Shown here: piece after piece, positions 1 to 6,600 of the stretch
How the letters are laid out: each line of letters starts with the position of its first letter
Numbering within the stretch: the first letter of the stretch is position 1
Assembly (NCBI GenBank): GCA_013314755.1
Contig: JABUFA010000030.1
Coordinates: 1-45,467, forward strand
Direction: 5' to 3'
DNA from: Chthonomonadia bacterium
Lineage (GTDB): Bacteria > Armatimonadota > HRBIN16
DNA: 45,467 nucleotides
Program-made: the position numbers and the translations under genes
The notes under the pieces: model-generated
Told to the model about the DNA's origin: nothing
Databases searched by the model: none
The model's input: the letters and a program-made list of their open reading frames with translations, nothing else

Positions 1-284
1 CTCCCCGACGCGGGGAGAGGAGAGGCTCCCCTTCCCTCGCAGGGAAGGGGACGGGGGTTAGGTTGACAACAGCTCGGCGGGAGCCTGTGAAACCCCTCTC
101 CCAGCCTCTCCCCGACGCGGGGAGAGGTGAATCTCCCCTTCCCTCGCAGGGAAGGGGCTGGGGTTTAGGTTGACAACGGTTCGGCGGGAGCCTGTGAAAC
201 CCCTCTCCCGACCTCTCCCCGACGCGGGGAGAGGTGAATCTCCCCTTCCCTCGCAGGGAAGGGGACGGGGGTTAGGTGTCCTAC
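1..284. repeat. 107-bp tandem repeat of a double-hairpin element
   Basis: The motif CTCCCCGACGCGGGGAG begins at 1, 108 and 215, an exact 107-base period. Each unit contains two GC-rich hairpins. The first has CCTCTCCCC/GGGGAGAGG arms and the second has CCCCTTCCCT/AGGGAAGGGG arms around CGC. A GGGGTTAGGTT tail and a CGGCGGGAGCCTGTGAAA linker follow. The third unit diverges near 277. Single copies of the double hairpin recur near 11930-12005 and 36550-36610. Open reading frames here run through repeats on both strands and look non-coding. The array may extend beyond the left edge of the window. Confidence 0.85.
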
Positions 285-487
285 AAACACGGGGCGGCGG
301 GAGCCTCGCCCTCCAAAGAATGTTGTAGGGGCAACCCCCCTGTGGTTGCCCGATGACGTGGAACAGCCCCACCTGACATTCCCGCGGACGGGGAGGGCGT
401 GTCCCCCTGCTTGCGGGGGGACGACAGGGGGGCTGACAGAAGAGACCGTCCCCCTGCTTGCGGGGGGGACTACAGGGGGGGCTGACA
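285..487. repeat. Mosaic of dispersed intergenic repeat modules
   Basis: No gene is evident here. The stretch is a patchwork of modules seen elsewhere in the window. CGGCGGGAGCCTCGCCCTCC lies at about 295 and recurs at 10174, 11899 and 12018 with small changes. GGGGCAACCCCC..GGTTGCCC lies at 325-352 and recurs at about 9980 and 10243. GTCCCCCTGCTTGCGGGGGGAC lies at 401 and 448 and recurs at 10042 and 36492. Each module is an inverted repeat that can fold. Function is unknown. The block sits downstream of the antiporter gene, which ends at 504 on the minus strand. Confidence 0.75.
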
Positions 488-503
488 ATTGCTAACCAAG
501 ACC

Positions 504-1682
504 CTACGCCTGCGCTGTGCTCACCGCCACTTTGCGGGCAAAGCGTGCCAGCAGGATGGGCGCGACGAACGTGGTGAGAAATATCACCGCCAGCAGAGCC
601 GCATAGTGCGCATCGCTCAGCACGCCGTTTTGCTTGCCCACCGTGGCGAAAATCAAACCGACCTCACCGCGAGGAACCATGCCTGCACCGATGAGGGCGC
701 GATTGATACCTTTGCCCCAGGCTCCCCATCCCGCCAGAAACTTGCCGAGGAACGCCACCAGCGTGCCCAGCAGAGCCAGCACCACTGTGCCGCGGTTGGC
801 GGGGTCAAAGGGATTAAACAGGCGCACGTTTACCGCTACCCCCACGCTGACGAAGAAGATCGGGGCAAAAAAGTCCACCAGCGGCTTCAGTTCGTGCTCA
901 ATCTGCTTCGTGCGTCCAATGGAGGACAGCACCAGTCCCGCCGCGAACGAACCCACAATCGCCGCCGAACCGACCTCCTTCGCCGCCAGTGCGAACACAA
1001 ACGCCATCACCAGCGCCGTGGTCACCAGCGCACCGCGCACGGTCATGCGGTCCACAACGCGAAGCAGAGAAGGAGCCAGGATCCTGCCCACAATCAGCGC
1101 GACCGCCACAAACGCTACCGCCACGACGGTTGTCTGTACGGCAAACAGCGGAGTGACGCTACCTTTCGTGACGATGGCAGAAACGACCGCCAGTATCACC
1201 AGCCCGAGTACGTCATCCAGTACCGCTGCTCCCAGCACAATGCGCCCTTCGGTACTGTTGAGCACACCGAGGTCTGCCAGCACCCGCGCGGTGATACCGA
1301 TGCTGGTAGCACAAAAGGCGGCGCCAAACAGTATCGCCGCAGGACCGGTGACCCCCAGAGCCGCAGAAACCAGATATCCCCCAATGAACGGGAGGGCAAT
1401 ACCAACAAAGGCAACCACCAGCGACTTCACACCCACCCTTAACAGCGCGCCAAGGTCGGTTTCCAGCCCGATTTCGAACAGCAACAGCATCACGCCGACC
1501 TCGGCGAGCAGGTGCAGTATCTCGTTTTCCTGCACCCAGCCTAGCACGCTGGCGCCCAGCAACACCCCAGCCAGCAGTTCGCCAAGCACCGGAGGCTGTT
1601 TGACCTGCTCCGCCAGCTGCGCCATCATGCGGGCAAAGAAGAGTATCAATATCAGCATCAACAGAAACTGGTCAAGCGCCAT
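504..1682 (-). CDS. Cation:proton antiporter (CPA2 / Na_H_Exchanger family)
   Basis: This 392-residue integral membrane protein is almost entirely hydrophobic helices. It matches the monovalent cation:proton antiporter-2 fold (KefB/NapA-like), which exchanges H+ for Na+ or K+ across the cytoplasmic membrane. Visible family motifs are LLFEIGLETDL at about residues 67-77, ATSIGITARVLADLG at 125-139 and AAVLDDVLGLVIL at 152-164. The paired aspartates D156/D157 correspond to the ion-binding pair of electrogenic members. No C-terminal RCK/TrkA_N domain is present, so it is a short, membrane-only form. An AGGAGGGG ribosome site precedes ATG 1682. It is a single gene, divergent from the next gene. 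The transported ion cannot be read from the sequence. Confidence 0.9.
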   Translation of the reverse strand: MALDQFLLMLILILFFARMMAQLAEQVKQPPVLGELLAGVLLGASVLGWVQENEILHLLAEVGVMLLLFEIGLETDLGALLRVGVKSLVVAFVGIALPFIGGYLVSAALGVTGPAAILFGAAFCATSIGITARVLADLGVLNSTEGRIVLGAAVLDDVLGLVILAVVSAIVTKGSVTPLFAVQTTVVAVAFVAVALIVGRILAPSLLRVVDRMTVRGALVTTALVMAFVFALAAKEVGSAAIVGSFAAGLVLSSIGRTKQIEHELKPLVDFFAPIFFVSVGVAVNVRLFNPFDPANRGTVVLALLGTLVAFLGKFLAGWGAWGKGINRALIGAGMVPRGEVGLIFATVGKQNGVLSDAHYAALLAVIFLTTFVAPILLARFARKVAVSTAQA

Positions 1683-1709
1683 CCTGTCCCCTCCTTCAGG
1701 TTCCTAATC

Positions 1710-1715
1710 ATTATA
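1710..1715 (-). promoter_or_regulatory. -10 box of the antiporter gene
   Basis: TATAAT lies on the minus strand 27 bases upstream of ATG 1682, between the divergent antiporter and phosphoesterase genes. No convincing -35 hexamer is present at the usual spacing, so the assignment rests on the -10 box and its position. Confidence 0.45.
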
Positions 1716-1800
1716 CACCAGATACGCCAAAAGCTTCCCTACTCACAGGAGTCTGCGACTGTGGCATCGAAAAAGTGTATTAGCCACACAAAAGGAGGCG

Positions 1801-3867
1801 GTGCTGTTGTTGCGACGTACAGTTCTGATAGCTCTGGGGATTCTGTGGTGCATCCTGCCGGCGGTGGCAGGCGAGCTTTTCCGCTTCCTGCACATCACCG
1901 ACACCCATATCGGTGTCACCGCGCACCATCAGGAAACCCGCGAGTACGTCCGGCTGTTTAACGAGATGTCACCGCCACCTGCTTTCATTGTCAATACGGG
2001 CGATTGCACCGAGCTGGGTTCCACGCAGGAGTATAAGAACTACCGGCAGGTGATGGGCGATCTGCGCGTTCCACTCATCAATGTGCCCGGCAACCACGAT
2101 GTGCGCTGGAGCGCGATTGGCAAAGAGGGGTTCGCGAAATGGCTTGGTCCCCTGCGAATGCACTGGGAGCGTGGCGGTTGCCACTTCTTTGCGCTGGACA
2201 GCACTGCCCTGCTGGAGCATCATGGACACTTTGAAGAGGCAGACCTGCGCTGGCTGGCGAGCCGTCTGCGCCGGCTTCCGAAGGGTGCGCCCGTGTTTCT
2301 GTTCTTCCACCACTGGGTGGCGACCGGCGAAAAGATGGTGGATAACGAACAGCAACTGCTGGACATCATCGCCCCCTATAACGTGAAAGCGGTGTTTGTG
2401 GGGCACGGACACAAAGACACCACCTGGTGGCGCAATGGCGTGCTCTTCCTGATGGCGAGGGGGCTGTATCAGGGTAGTTACCACCAGGTGGAGGTGGACG
2501 ACTCGCGGATACGCATCTGGCGTGTGCGCAAGGAGGATGCCCAGCCCGTGCTGGAAGCAGAACTGCCTCGCCAGACCCAGCCTGTGCCCCAACTGCGCGT
2601 GCAAAAGCTGCAGGTTCAGGCGGATAGCCTGTTCGCCCGGTTGCAGTGGCGTGCGCCCGATGGCGCTCTTCCCGCTCGGTGGGAGGTTCGCCTCGGCGCC
2701 GGCGCGTGGCAACCGGTGAACGCAGAGCGCAACCGCGACACCTTCGAACTGAAGATCCCTCTTGGCAAGCCCATCCCAGGCACGCATCGGGTGACCTTCC
2801 GCGCCGTCTGCGATGAGAAGGCTTACGAGGCTTCAGCACAGGTGGAGGTCAAAGGGGCGGTACGCCCGGTGTGGACCTTCCGCACGGGAGGCTCGGTCAA
2901 AGCACAGCCTATGATATACGACGGAACGGTATACGTCAGCAGTTTTGACGGCACGCTCTACGCCTTGAGTGCAGATTCGGGCAGATTGCGCTGGAAGCGT
3001 TCCATCGGGGGCACGCTGGTGGCAGCGCCTGTGGTGACTGAAGAGGTCGTGGTGGTTGGAAGCACGTCGGGAGCGGTTGTCTGCCTGCGCCGCCGGGACG
3101 GCAGAGTGCTATGGAAAAGCGAGCTTCCTCCACCTGTGTTTGCCTCGGCGGGCATCTGGGAGGATGTCGTGTGCACTGCCGCGGGGGATGGGAAGATTTA
3201 CGGCTTGTCCCTGCGGGACGGCGGGCAGCTGTGGCAGTTCCAAACCGAGATGTTTGTGCAGTCGCGCATCCTGCCGGTGCAGGGGATGTTCGTTGTGGGG
3301 TGCTGGGACAACCACGTGTATGCGCTGGATGCGTATAGCGGAATCTTGCGGTGGAAACAGAAGTTTGGGCGTTCGTTCTACTATGCACCTGCTATCGGCT
3401 CGCCCGTGACGGACGGAGTGCGCGTGGTGGTTCCTTCCAACGATGGGGTGCTTCATGCGGTGCGCGTGCGCACCGGCGAGGTGTTATGGGAGCTGTCATC
3501 GGCGCAGGGCAACAGTTTTGGCTATCCATCGCCCTTGCTTGAGGGAGATGTGGTGTATTGCGGTGCGCTGGGCGGTCGCGGGCTGGTGTATGCGGTGGAT
3601 GTGCGCACAGGGCAGCCGCGCTGGGTTGCAGAAACGGGACGAGTGGTGTATGATTCTGGGTGTGCATCTGCGGGAGGTTACATTTTTACCGCCTCCGTCG
3701 ATGGTGTGGTATACTGGATAGAGAAGCAAAACGGTCGTGTGGTACAGGCATACCAGATGGCAGAGGGGCATGTGTTCTGCGTGCCTGATACCGATGGAGA
3801 GCGGTTTGTGATAGGCTCAATGAACGGGACGGTTTATGCCTTTCCCGCGCAGGTAAAGGGGAACTGA
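1801..3867 (+). CDS. Secreted calcineurin-like phosphoesterase fused to PQQ-type beta-propeller
   Basis: The protein has 688 residues. The GTG start at 1801 follows AAAAGGAGG with good spacing. Residues 1-23 form a signal peptide. Residues 27-250 are a metallophosphoesterase with all metal motifs: D34-T-H36, GD68, GNHD 97-100, HH 170-171 and GHGH 201-204. Residues of about 265-350 look like an immunoglobulin-type linker domain. From about 352 to the end there are repeated PQQ/quinoprotein-type blades (for example VYVSSFDGTLYALSADSGRLRWK and similar). It probably hydrolyses a phosphoester outside the cytoplasm, but the substrate is unknown. The propeller may bind a ligand or partner rather than PQQ. 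It is followed after 36 bases by the ANTAR regulator on the same strand and may be co-transcribed with it. Confidence 0.87.
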   Translation: MLLLRRTVLIALGILWCILPAVAGELFRFLHITDTHIGVTAHHQETREYVRLFNEMSPPPAFIVNTGDCTELGSTQEYKNYRQVMGDLRVPLINVPGNHDVRWSAIGKEGFAKWLGPLRMHWERGGCHFFALDSTALLEHHGHFEEADLRWLASRLRRLPKGAPVFLFFHHWVATGEKMVDNEQQLLDIIAPYNVKAVFVGHGHKDTTWWRNGVLFLMARGLYQGSYHQVEVDDSRIRIWRVRKEDAQPVLEAELPRQTQPVPQLRVQKLQVQADSLFARLQWRAPDGALPARWEVRLGAGAWQPVNAERNRDTFELKIPLGKPIPGTHRVTFRAVCDEKAYEASAQVEVKGAVRPVWTFRTGGSVKAQPMIYDGTVYVSSFDGTLYALSADSGRLRWKRSIGGTLVAAPVVTEEVVVVGSTSGAVVCLRRRDGRVLWKSELPPPVFASAGIWEDVVCTAAGDGKIYGLSLRDGGQLWQFQTEMFVQSRILPVQGMFVVGCWDNHVYALDAYSGILRWKQKFGRSFYYAPAIGSPVTDGVRVVVPSNDGVLHAVRVRTGEVLWELSSAQGNSFGYPSPLLEGDVVYCGALGGRGLVYAVDVRTGQPRWVAETGRVVYDSGCASAGGYIFTASVDGVVYWIEKQNGRVVQAYQMAEGHVFCVPDTDGERFVIGSMNGTVYAFPAQVKGN

Positions 3868-3903
3868 CAAAGACGGTGAGAAACTGGTGAGCGGAGGGAC
3901 AAG

Positions 3904-4482
3904 ATGGAAAGTTATCGCATCTTGATTGCAGAGGATGAGCCGCTGACTCGCATGATGTTGCGAGCGCGTCTGGAGAAAATCGGGCATCAGGTGGTGGCAG
4001 AGGCGGAAAACGGCGTGCAGGCGGTGCAGGCGGCGCGCGTGCACGAGCCAGACCTAATTATTATGGACATCCGCATGCCGGAGATGGATGGCATCGAAGC
4101 AGCCCGCGCCATTGTTCAGGAGCGCCCCTGTGCCATTGTGTTCCTCACCGCCTATAGTGAGCAGGAGCTGGTGGAAGCCGCCAGTGAGGCTGGAGCGTTC
4201 GGTTACCTGGTGAAGCCCTTCCGAAAGGAGGACCTGGGTCCCGCCATCGAAATCGCGATGTTGCGCTTCCGGGAACTGCAGGCACGCAACCGTGAGGTGG
4301 AGGAGCTGAAAGAGGCTCTGGAGACCCGCAAGCTGATTGAACGTGCAAAGGGCATTCTGATGCAAAGGCTCGGTTTGACCGAGGAAGAGGCGTTCAAGCG
4401 CATCCACTTCCAGGCACGCAACCAGAACAAGAAGATGCGCGAGATTGCCGAGAGCATCATCACGGCGGCGGATTTGATATAG
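3904..4482 (+). CDS. Response regulator with ANTAR RNA-binding output domain
   Basis: This 192-residue protein has an N-terminal receiver domain (residues 5-120) with acidic pocket E10-D11, phospho-acceptor D55 in LIIMDIRMP, T82 and K104 in LVKPF. A short coiled coil follows at about 120-140. The C-terminal ANTAR domain spans about 140-190 (RKLIERAKGILMQRLGLTEEEAF). ANTAR regulators such as AmiR, NasR and PdtaR act by antitermination. When phosphorylated they bind paired stem-loops in leader RNAs. A GAGCGGAGGG ribosome site lies before ATG 3904. No histidine kinase gene is adjacent. The only kinase in the window is at 13855-16518, and no ANTAR-type paired hexaloop target was found nearby. Confidence 0.93.
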   Translation: MESYRILIAEDEPLTRMMLRARLEKIGHQVVAEAENGVQAVQAARVHEPDLIIMDIRMPEMDGIEAARAIVQERPCAIVFLTAYSEQELVEAASEAGAFGYLVKPFRKEDLGPAIEIAMLRFRELQARNREVEELKEALETRKLIERAKGILMQRLGLTEEEAFKRIHFQARNQNKKMREIAESIITAADLI

Positions 4483-4620
4483 CGGCTTGCGTCAGCCCTG
4501 TTGCCTTTCTGAACCGCTTCCTGTGGTCAGGTGACACTGCCTGTCACTCTGAGCAAGGCTCTGCTTTGTCGGCAGTCGTCCTCTCTGTCCCTCTGCCCAC
4601 GTCTTCTGTCATTCTGAAGC

Positions 4621-5751
4621 CTACTTGTGGCGAAGCATCTGCTTCAGCTCCGCAACGTTGCCTGCGTGCGCCAGAGCCTCCTCGTAGGTGATAAGCTGCG
4701 CGGTGTACAGCCGCTCCAGCGCCTGGTTGAGCGTGTTCATGCTGTAGTGCTCGCCCTCGCGCATGGCGGCATACAGGTCATCGGTCTTGCCGTCCTCAAT
4801 CAGCTTACGCACCGTTGGCGAACCCACCAGTATCTCCACCGCCGGCAGCCTGCCCTGTCCGTCCGCCCGCAGAACCAGCCTCTGCGCCACCGCACAGATG
4901 AGCGTGTTTGCCAGCTGGACGCGCAGGGGCACTCGCTCCTCGGGCGGGAAGCTGTTCAGGATGCGGGTGATGGTAGAGGGCGCGGACATCGTGTGCAGAG
5001 TGGCGATTACCAGATGCCCCAGCTCCGCTGCGGTCAGCGCCACGCGCATTGTCTCCACATCGCGCATCTCGCCGATAGCGATGACGTCCGGGTTTTGCCT
5101 TAACACACTGCGCAGGGCAGTGGCGAACGAGGTGGTATCGGAGCCGACCTCGCGCTGAAGGATAACGCTTTGCTTGTCCTCAAAGACGTACTCTATCGGC
5201 TCCTCGATGGTGACGATGTTCGCGGTGCGCGTGCGGTTAATCTCCTCGATCATCGCCGCCATGGTGGTGGACTTGCCGCTGCCGGTTGGTCCGGTGATGA
5301 GTATCAGTCCCTGGGGTTGAGCCACGAACTCCTTAAATACCGTCGGCAGGTTGGCTTCCTCAATGGTGGGTGGCTGGAGGGGAATGATTCGCAACGCCGC
5401 ACTGATACTGCCCCGCTGCAGGAACAGGTTACAGCGCACACGCGCCATCCCGCCGATGGTGAATACAGTGTCAATTTCCGCGTGCGCCTCCAGCTGTTGC
5501 ATCTTTTCGTCAACGTCCAGAGGCTCCACGCTTCCCTGCGGATGCGCCGACGCCAGAAGTGCATCACGAGCAGCACTGTAAAGAATGCTGTACGCTAGCT
5601 CGTGGCAGTCGAGCGGTGTTAAAGGCGGTAAATCGCTGACCACTACCCTGCCATCAATCCTTAACACCGGAGGACTGCCAGCCTTGAGGATGACATCCGA
5701 AGCTCTCCTGGAGATAGCGTACTCTAAAAGGTCATGAATGTTGTGCATCAT
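4621..5751 (-). CDS. pilT: PilT-like type IV pilus retraction ATPase
   Basis: This 376-residue cytoplasmic hexameric ATPase is of the GspE/PilT superfamily. The N-terminal PAS-like part (residues 1-130) is followed by Walker A GPTGSGKST at 154-162, the Asp-box region TIEEPIEYVF at 181-190, Walker B DVIAIGEMRD at 222-231 and the His box AAELGHLVIATLHT at 241-254. These match PilT rather than PilB: the length is short, no Zn tetracysteine is present and GEMRD is the PilT form. A roughly 20-residue acidic stretch at about 74-95 looks like a small lineage insert. PilT depolymerises pilin for twitching motility. No other pilus gene is adjacent, but two GspF-type and two prepilin genes lie further on. 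ATG 5751 or the adjacent ATG at 5748 could be the start. Confidence 0.92.
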   Translation of the reverse strand: MMHNIHDLLEYAISRRASDVILKAGSPPVLRIDGRVVVSDLPPLTPLDCHELAYSILYSAARDALLASAHPQGSVEPLDVDEKMQQLEAHAEIDTVFTIGGMARVRCNLFLQRGSISAALRIIPLQPPTIEEANLPTVFKEFVAQPQGLILITGPTGSGKSTTMAAMIEEINRTRTANIVTIEEPIEYVFEDKQSVILQREVGSDTTSFATALRSVLRQNPDVIAIGEMRDVETMRVALTAAELGHLVIATLHTMSAPSTITRILNSFPPEERVPLRVQLANTLICAVAQRLVLRADGQGRLPAVEILVGSPTVRKLIEDGKTDDLYAAMREGEHYSMNTLNQALERLYTAQLITYEEALAHAGNVAELKQMLRHK

Positions 5752-5796
5752 CCACTGAAATCCTGTCGCTCTGTATCTGGGGCAACCCCCTTTTTG

Positions 5797-5802
5797 ATTA
5801 TA
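5797..5802 (-). promoter_or_regulatory. -10 box of the pilT-like gene
   Basis: TATAAT on the minus strand lies about 46 bases upstream of the start at 5751, inside the divergent pilT/Uma2 spacer. The -35 region is weak. Confidence 0.4.
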
Positions 5803-5850
5803 TCACAGCCTTGCCGCTTTTACATTGTACGGAGTGCCTGAAAGAACCGT

Positions 5851-5879
5851 TTGACACCACGCACGAGGGCTGGTAGTAT
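5851..5879 (+). promoter_or_regulatory. Sigma-70-type promoter of the Uma2 gene
   Basis: TTGACA (5851-5856) and TAGTAT (5874-5879) are separated by exactly 17 bases. They lie 21 bases upstream of the ATG at 5901, which leaves a short leader containing the GGTGGTGGAG ribosome site. Confidence 0.7.
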
Positions 5880-5900
5880 TTAAGCAGGTGGTGGAGCGCA

Positions 5901-6482
5901 ATGGCAGTTCACTCCTATCGGCTGGTTACCGAAGAGGAATACCTGAAGCACGAGCGGCAGGCGCAGACCAAAAGCGAGTATGTGCGTGGGGAAATCTTTG
6001 CGCTGGCTGGAGATTCCGCCTCGCATAACACCATTACAGTAAACCTCGTGGCGAGCCTGCACACACAGCTGCGCGGCACGGGGTGTCGCGTCTGGGTCAA
6101 CGACATGCGTGTTCGTGTTGTCGAAGCGGGGGCTTACTTTTATCCCGACGTGGTGGTGGTATGCGGTCAGCCGCAGTTTCTGGACGAGCATCAGGACACC
6201 CTGCTCAATCCGATGCTGATTGTGGAGGTGCTTTCGCCCTCTACGGAGGCTTTTGACCGGGGAGAGAAATCTTTCTACTACCGGCGTCTGAGTTCATTGC
6301 GGGAGTATCTGCTGGTGTCGCAGGATAGAGTTCGTATTGAGCGTTATGTGCGCCAGGCGAACGGGGAGTGGCTGTTGCACGATTACACGGAGCCAGGGCA
6401 AATAGTGCGCTTGGAGAGCCTTGGGGTAGAGATGCCCGTCGCGCAGATTTATGAAGGGATAGATTTTGCGGATTTGCGCTGA
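5901..6482 (+). CDS. Uma2 family (DUF820) PD-(D/E)XK nuclease-like protein
   Basis: This 193-residue protein belongs to the Uma2/DUF820 restriction-endonuclease-like family. The putative catalytic residues are visible: D83 in FYPDVVVV, E109 in LIVEVLSPST and K123 in GEKSFYYRR. The family is abundant in Cyanobacteria, Chloroflexota, Planctomycetota and Armatimonadota. Its true substrate is unknown. It stands alone with its own promoter and shows no partner methylase or toxin-antitoxin partner. The start ATG 5901 is supported by an upstream GGAG and by the family N-terminus (YRLVTEEEYLKHE). Confidence 0.88.
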   Translation: MAVHSYRLVTEEEYLKHERQAQTKSEYVRGEIFALAGDSASHNTITVNLVASLHTQLRGTGCRVWVNDMRVRVVEAGAYFYPDVVVVCGQPQFLDEHQDTLLNPMLIVEVLSPSTEAFDRGEKSFYYRRLSSLREYLLVSQDRVRIERYVRQANGEWLLHDYTEPGQIVRLESLGVEMPVAQIYEGIDFADLR

Positions 6483-6524
6483 TTTATGATACAGATATGA
6501 TACAGCGCGCATATCTTTTGCAGT

Positions 6525-6548
6525 AAAATATGAACGCGTTCATATTTT
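6525..6548. promoter_or_regulatory. Perfect 24-bp palindrome, candidate operator
   Basis: The half site AAAATATGAACG is followed at once by its exact reverse complement, centred between 6536 and 6537. The core TGAACG|CGTTCA has the look of a LacI-family operator. A TTGCAG at 6518-6523 with CATATT at 6541-6546 (17-base spacer) would put the palindrome over the promoter spacer and -10 box of the gene at 6601. Two direct copies of ATGATACAG lie just upstream at 6486 and 6497, 11 bases apart. A terminator reading is less likely because the stem has almost no loop and is AT-rich. Confidence 0.6.
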
Positions 6549-6600
6549 TGGAGCAGATGTTCAAACGGATAACCCTATTCCACGAGGAAGGAAGCGGAAA

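Noticed and set aside
1-284. CRISPR-like array
   Set aside because: The 107-base units are contiguous, with no unique spacers of regular size, and no cas genes are present.
285-487. Insertion sequence or MITE with terminal repeats
   Set aside because: No transposase, no outer inverted repeats and no target duplication could be recognised by eye. The modules are described as dispersed repeats only.
58-488. Open frames of 104 and 107 codons on the minus strand
   Set aside because: They run through tandem and dispersed hairpin repeats, share repeated peptide segments because the DNA is repeated, and have no ribosome site or family resemblance.
634-1707. Long plus-strand frame opposite the antiporter
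   Set aside because: It is a shadow of the minus-strand gene, with Thr/Ser/Ala-rich composition and no ribosome site. The antiporter frame has clear family motifs.
3904-4620. ANTAR target stem-loops near the ANTAR regulator
   Set aside because: No paired stems with hexanucleotide loops of the known type were seen. The hairpin repeats elsewhere have 3-5-base loops.
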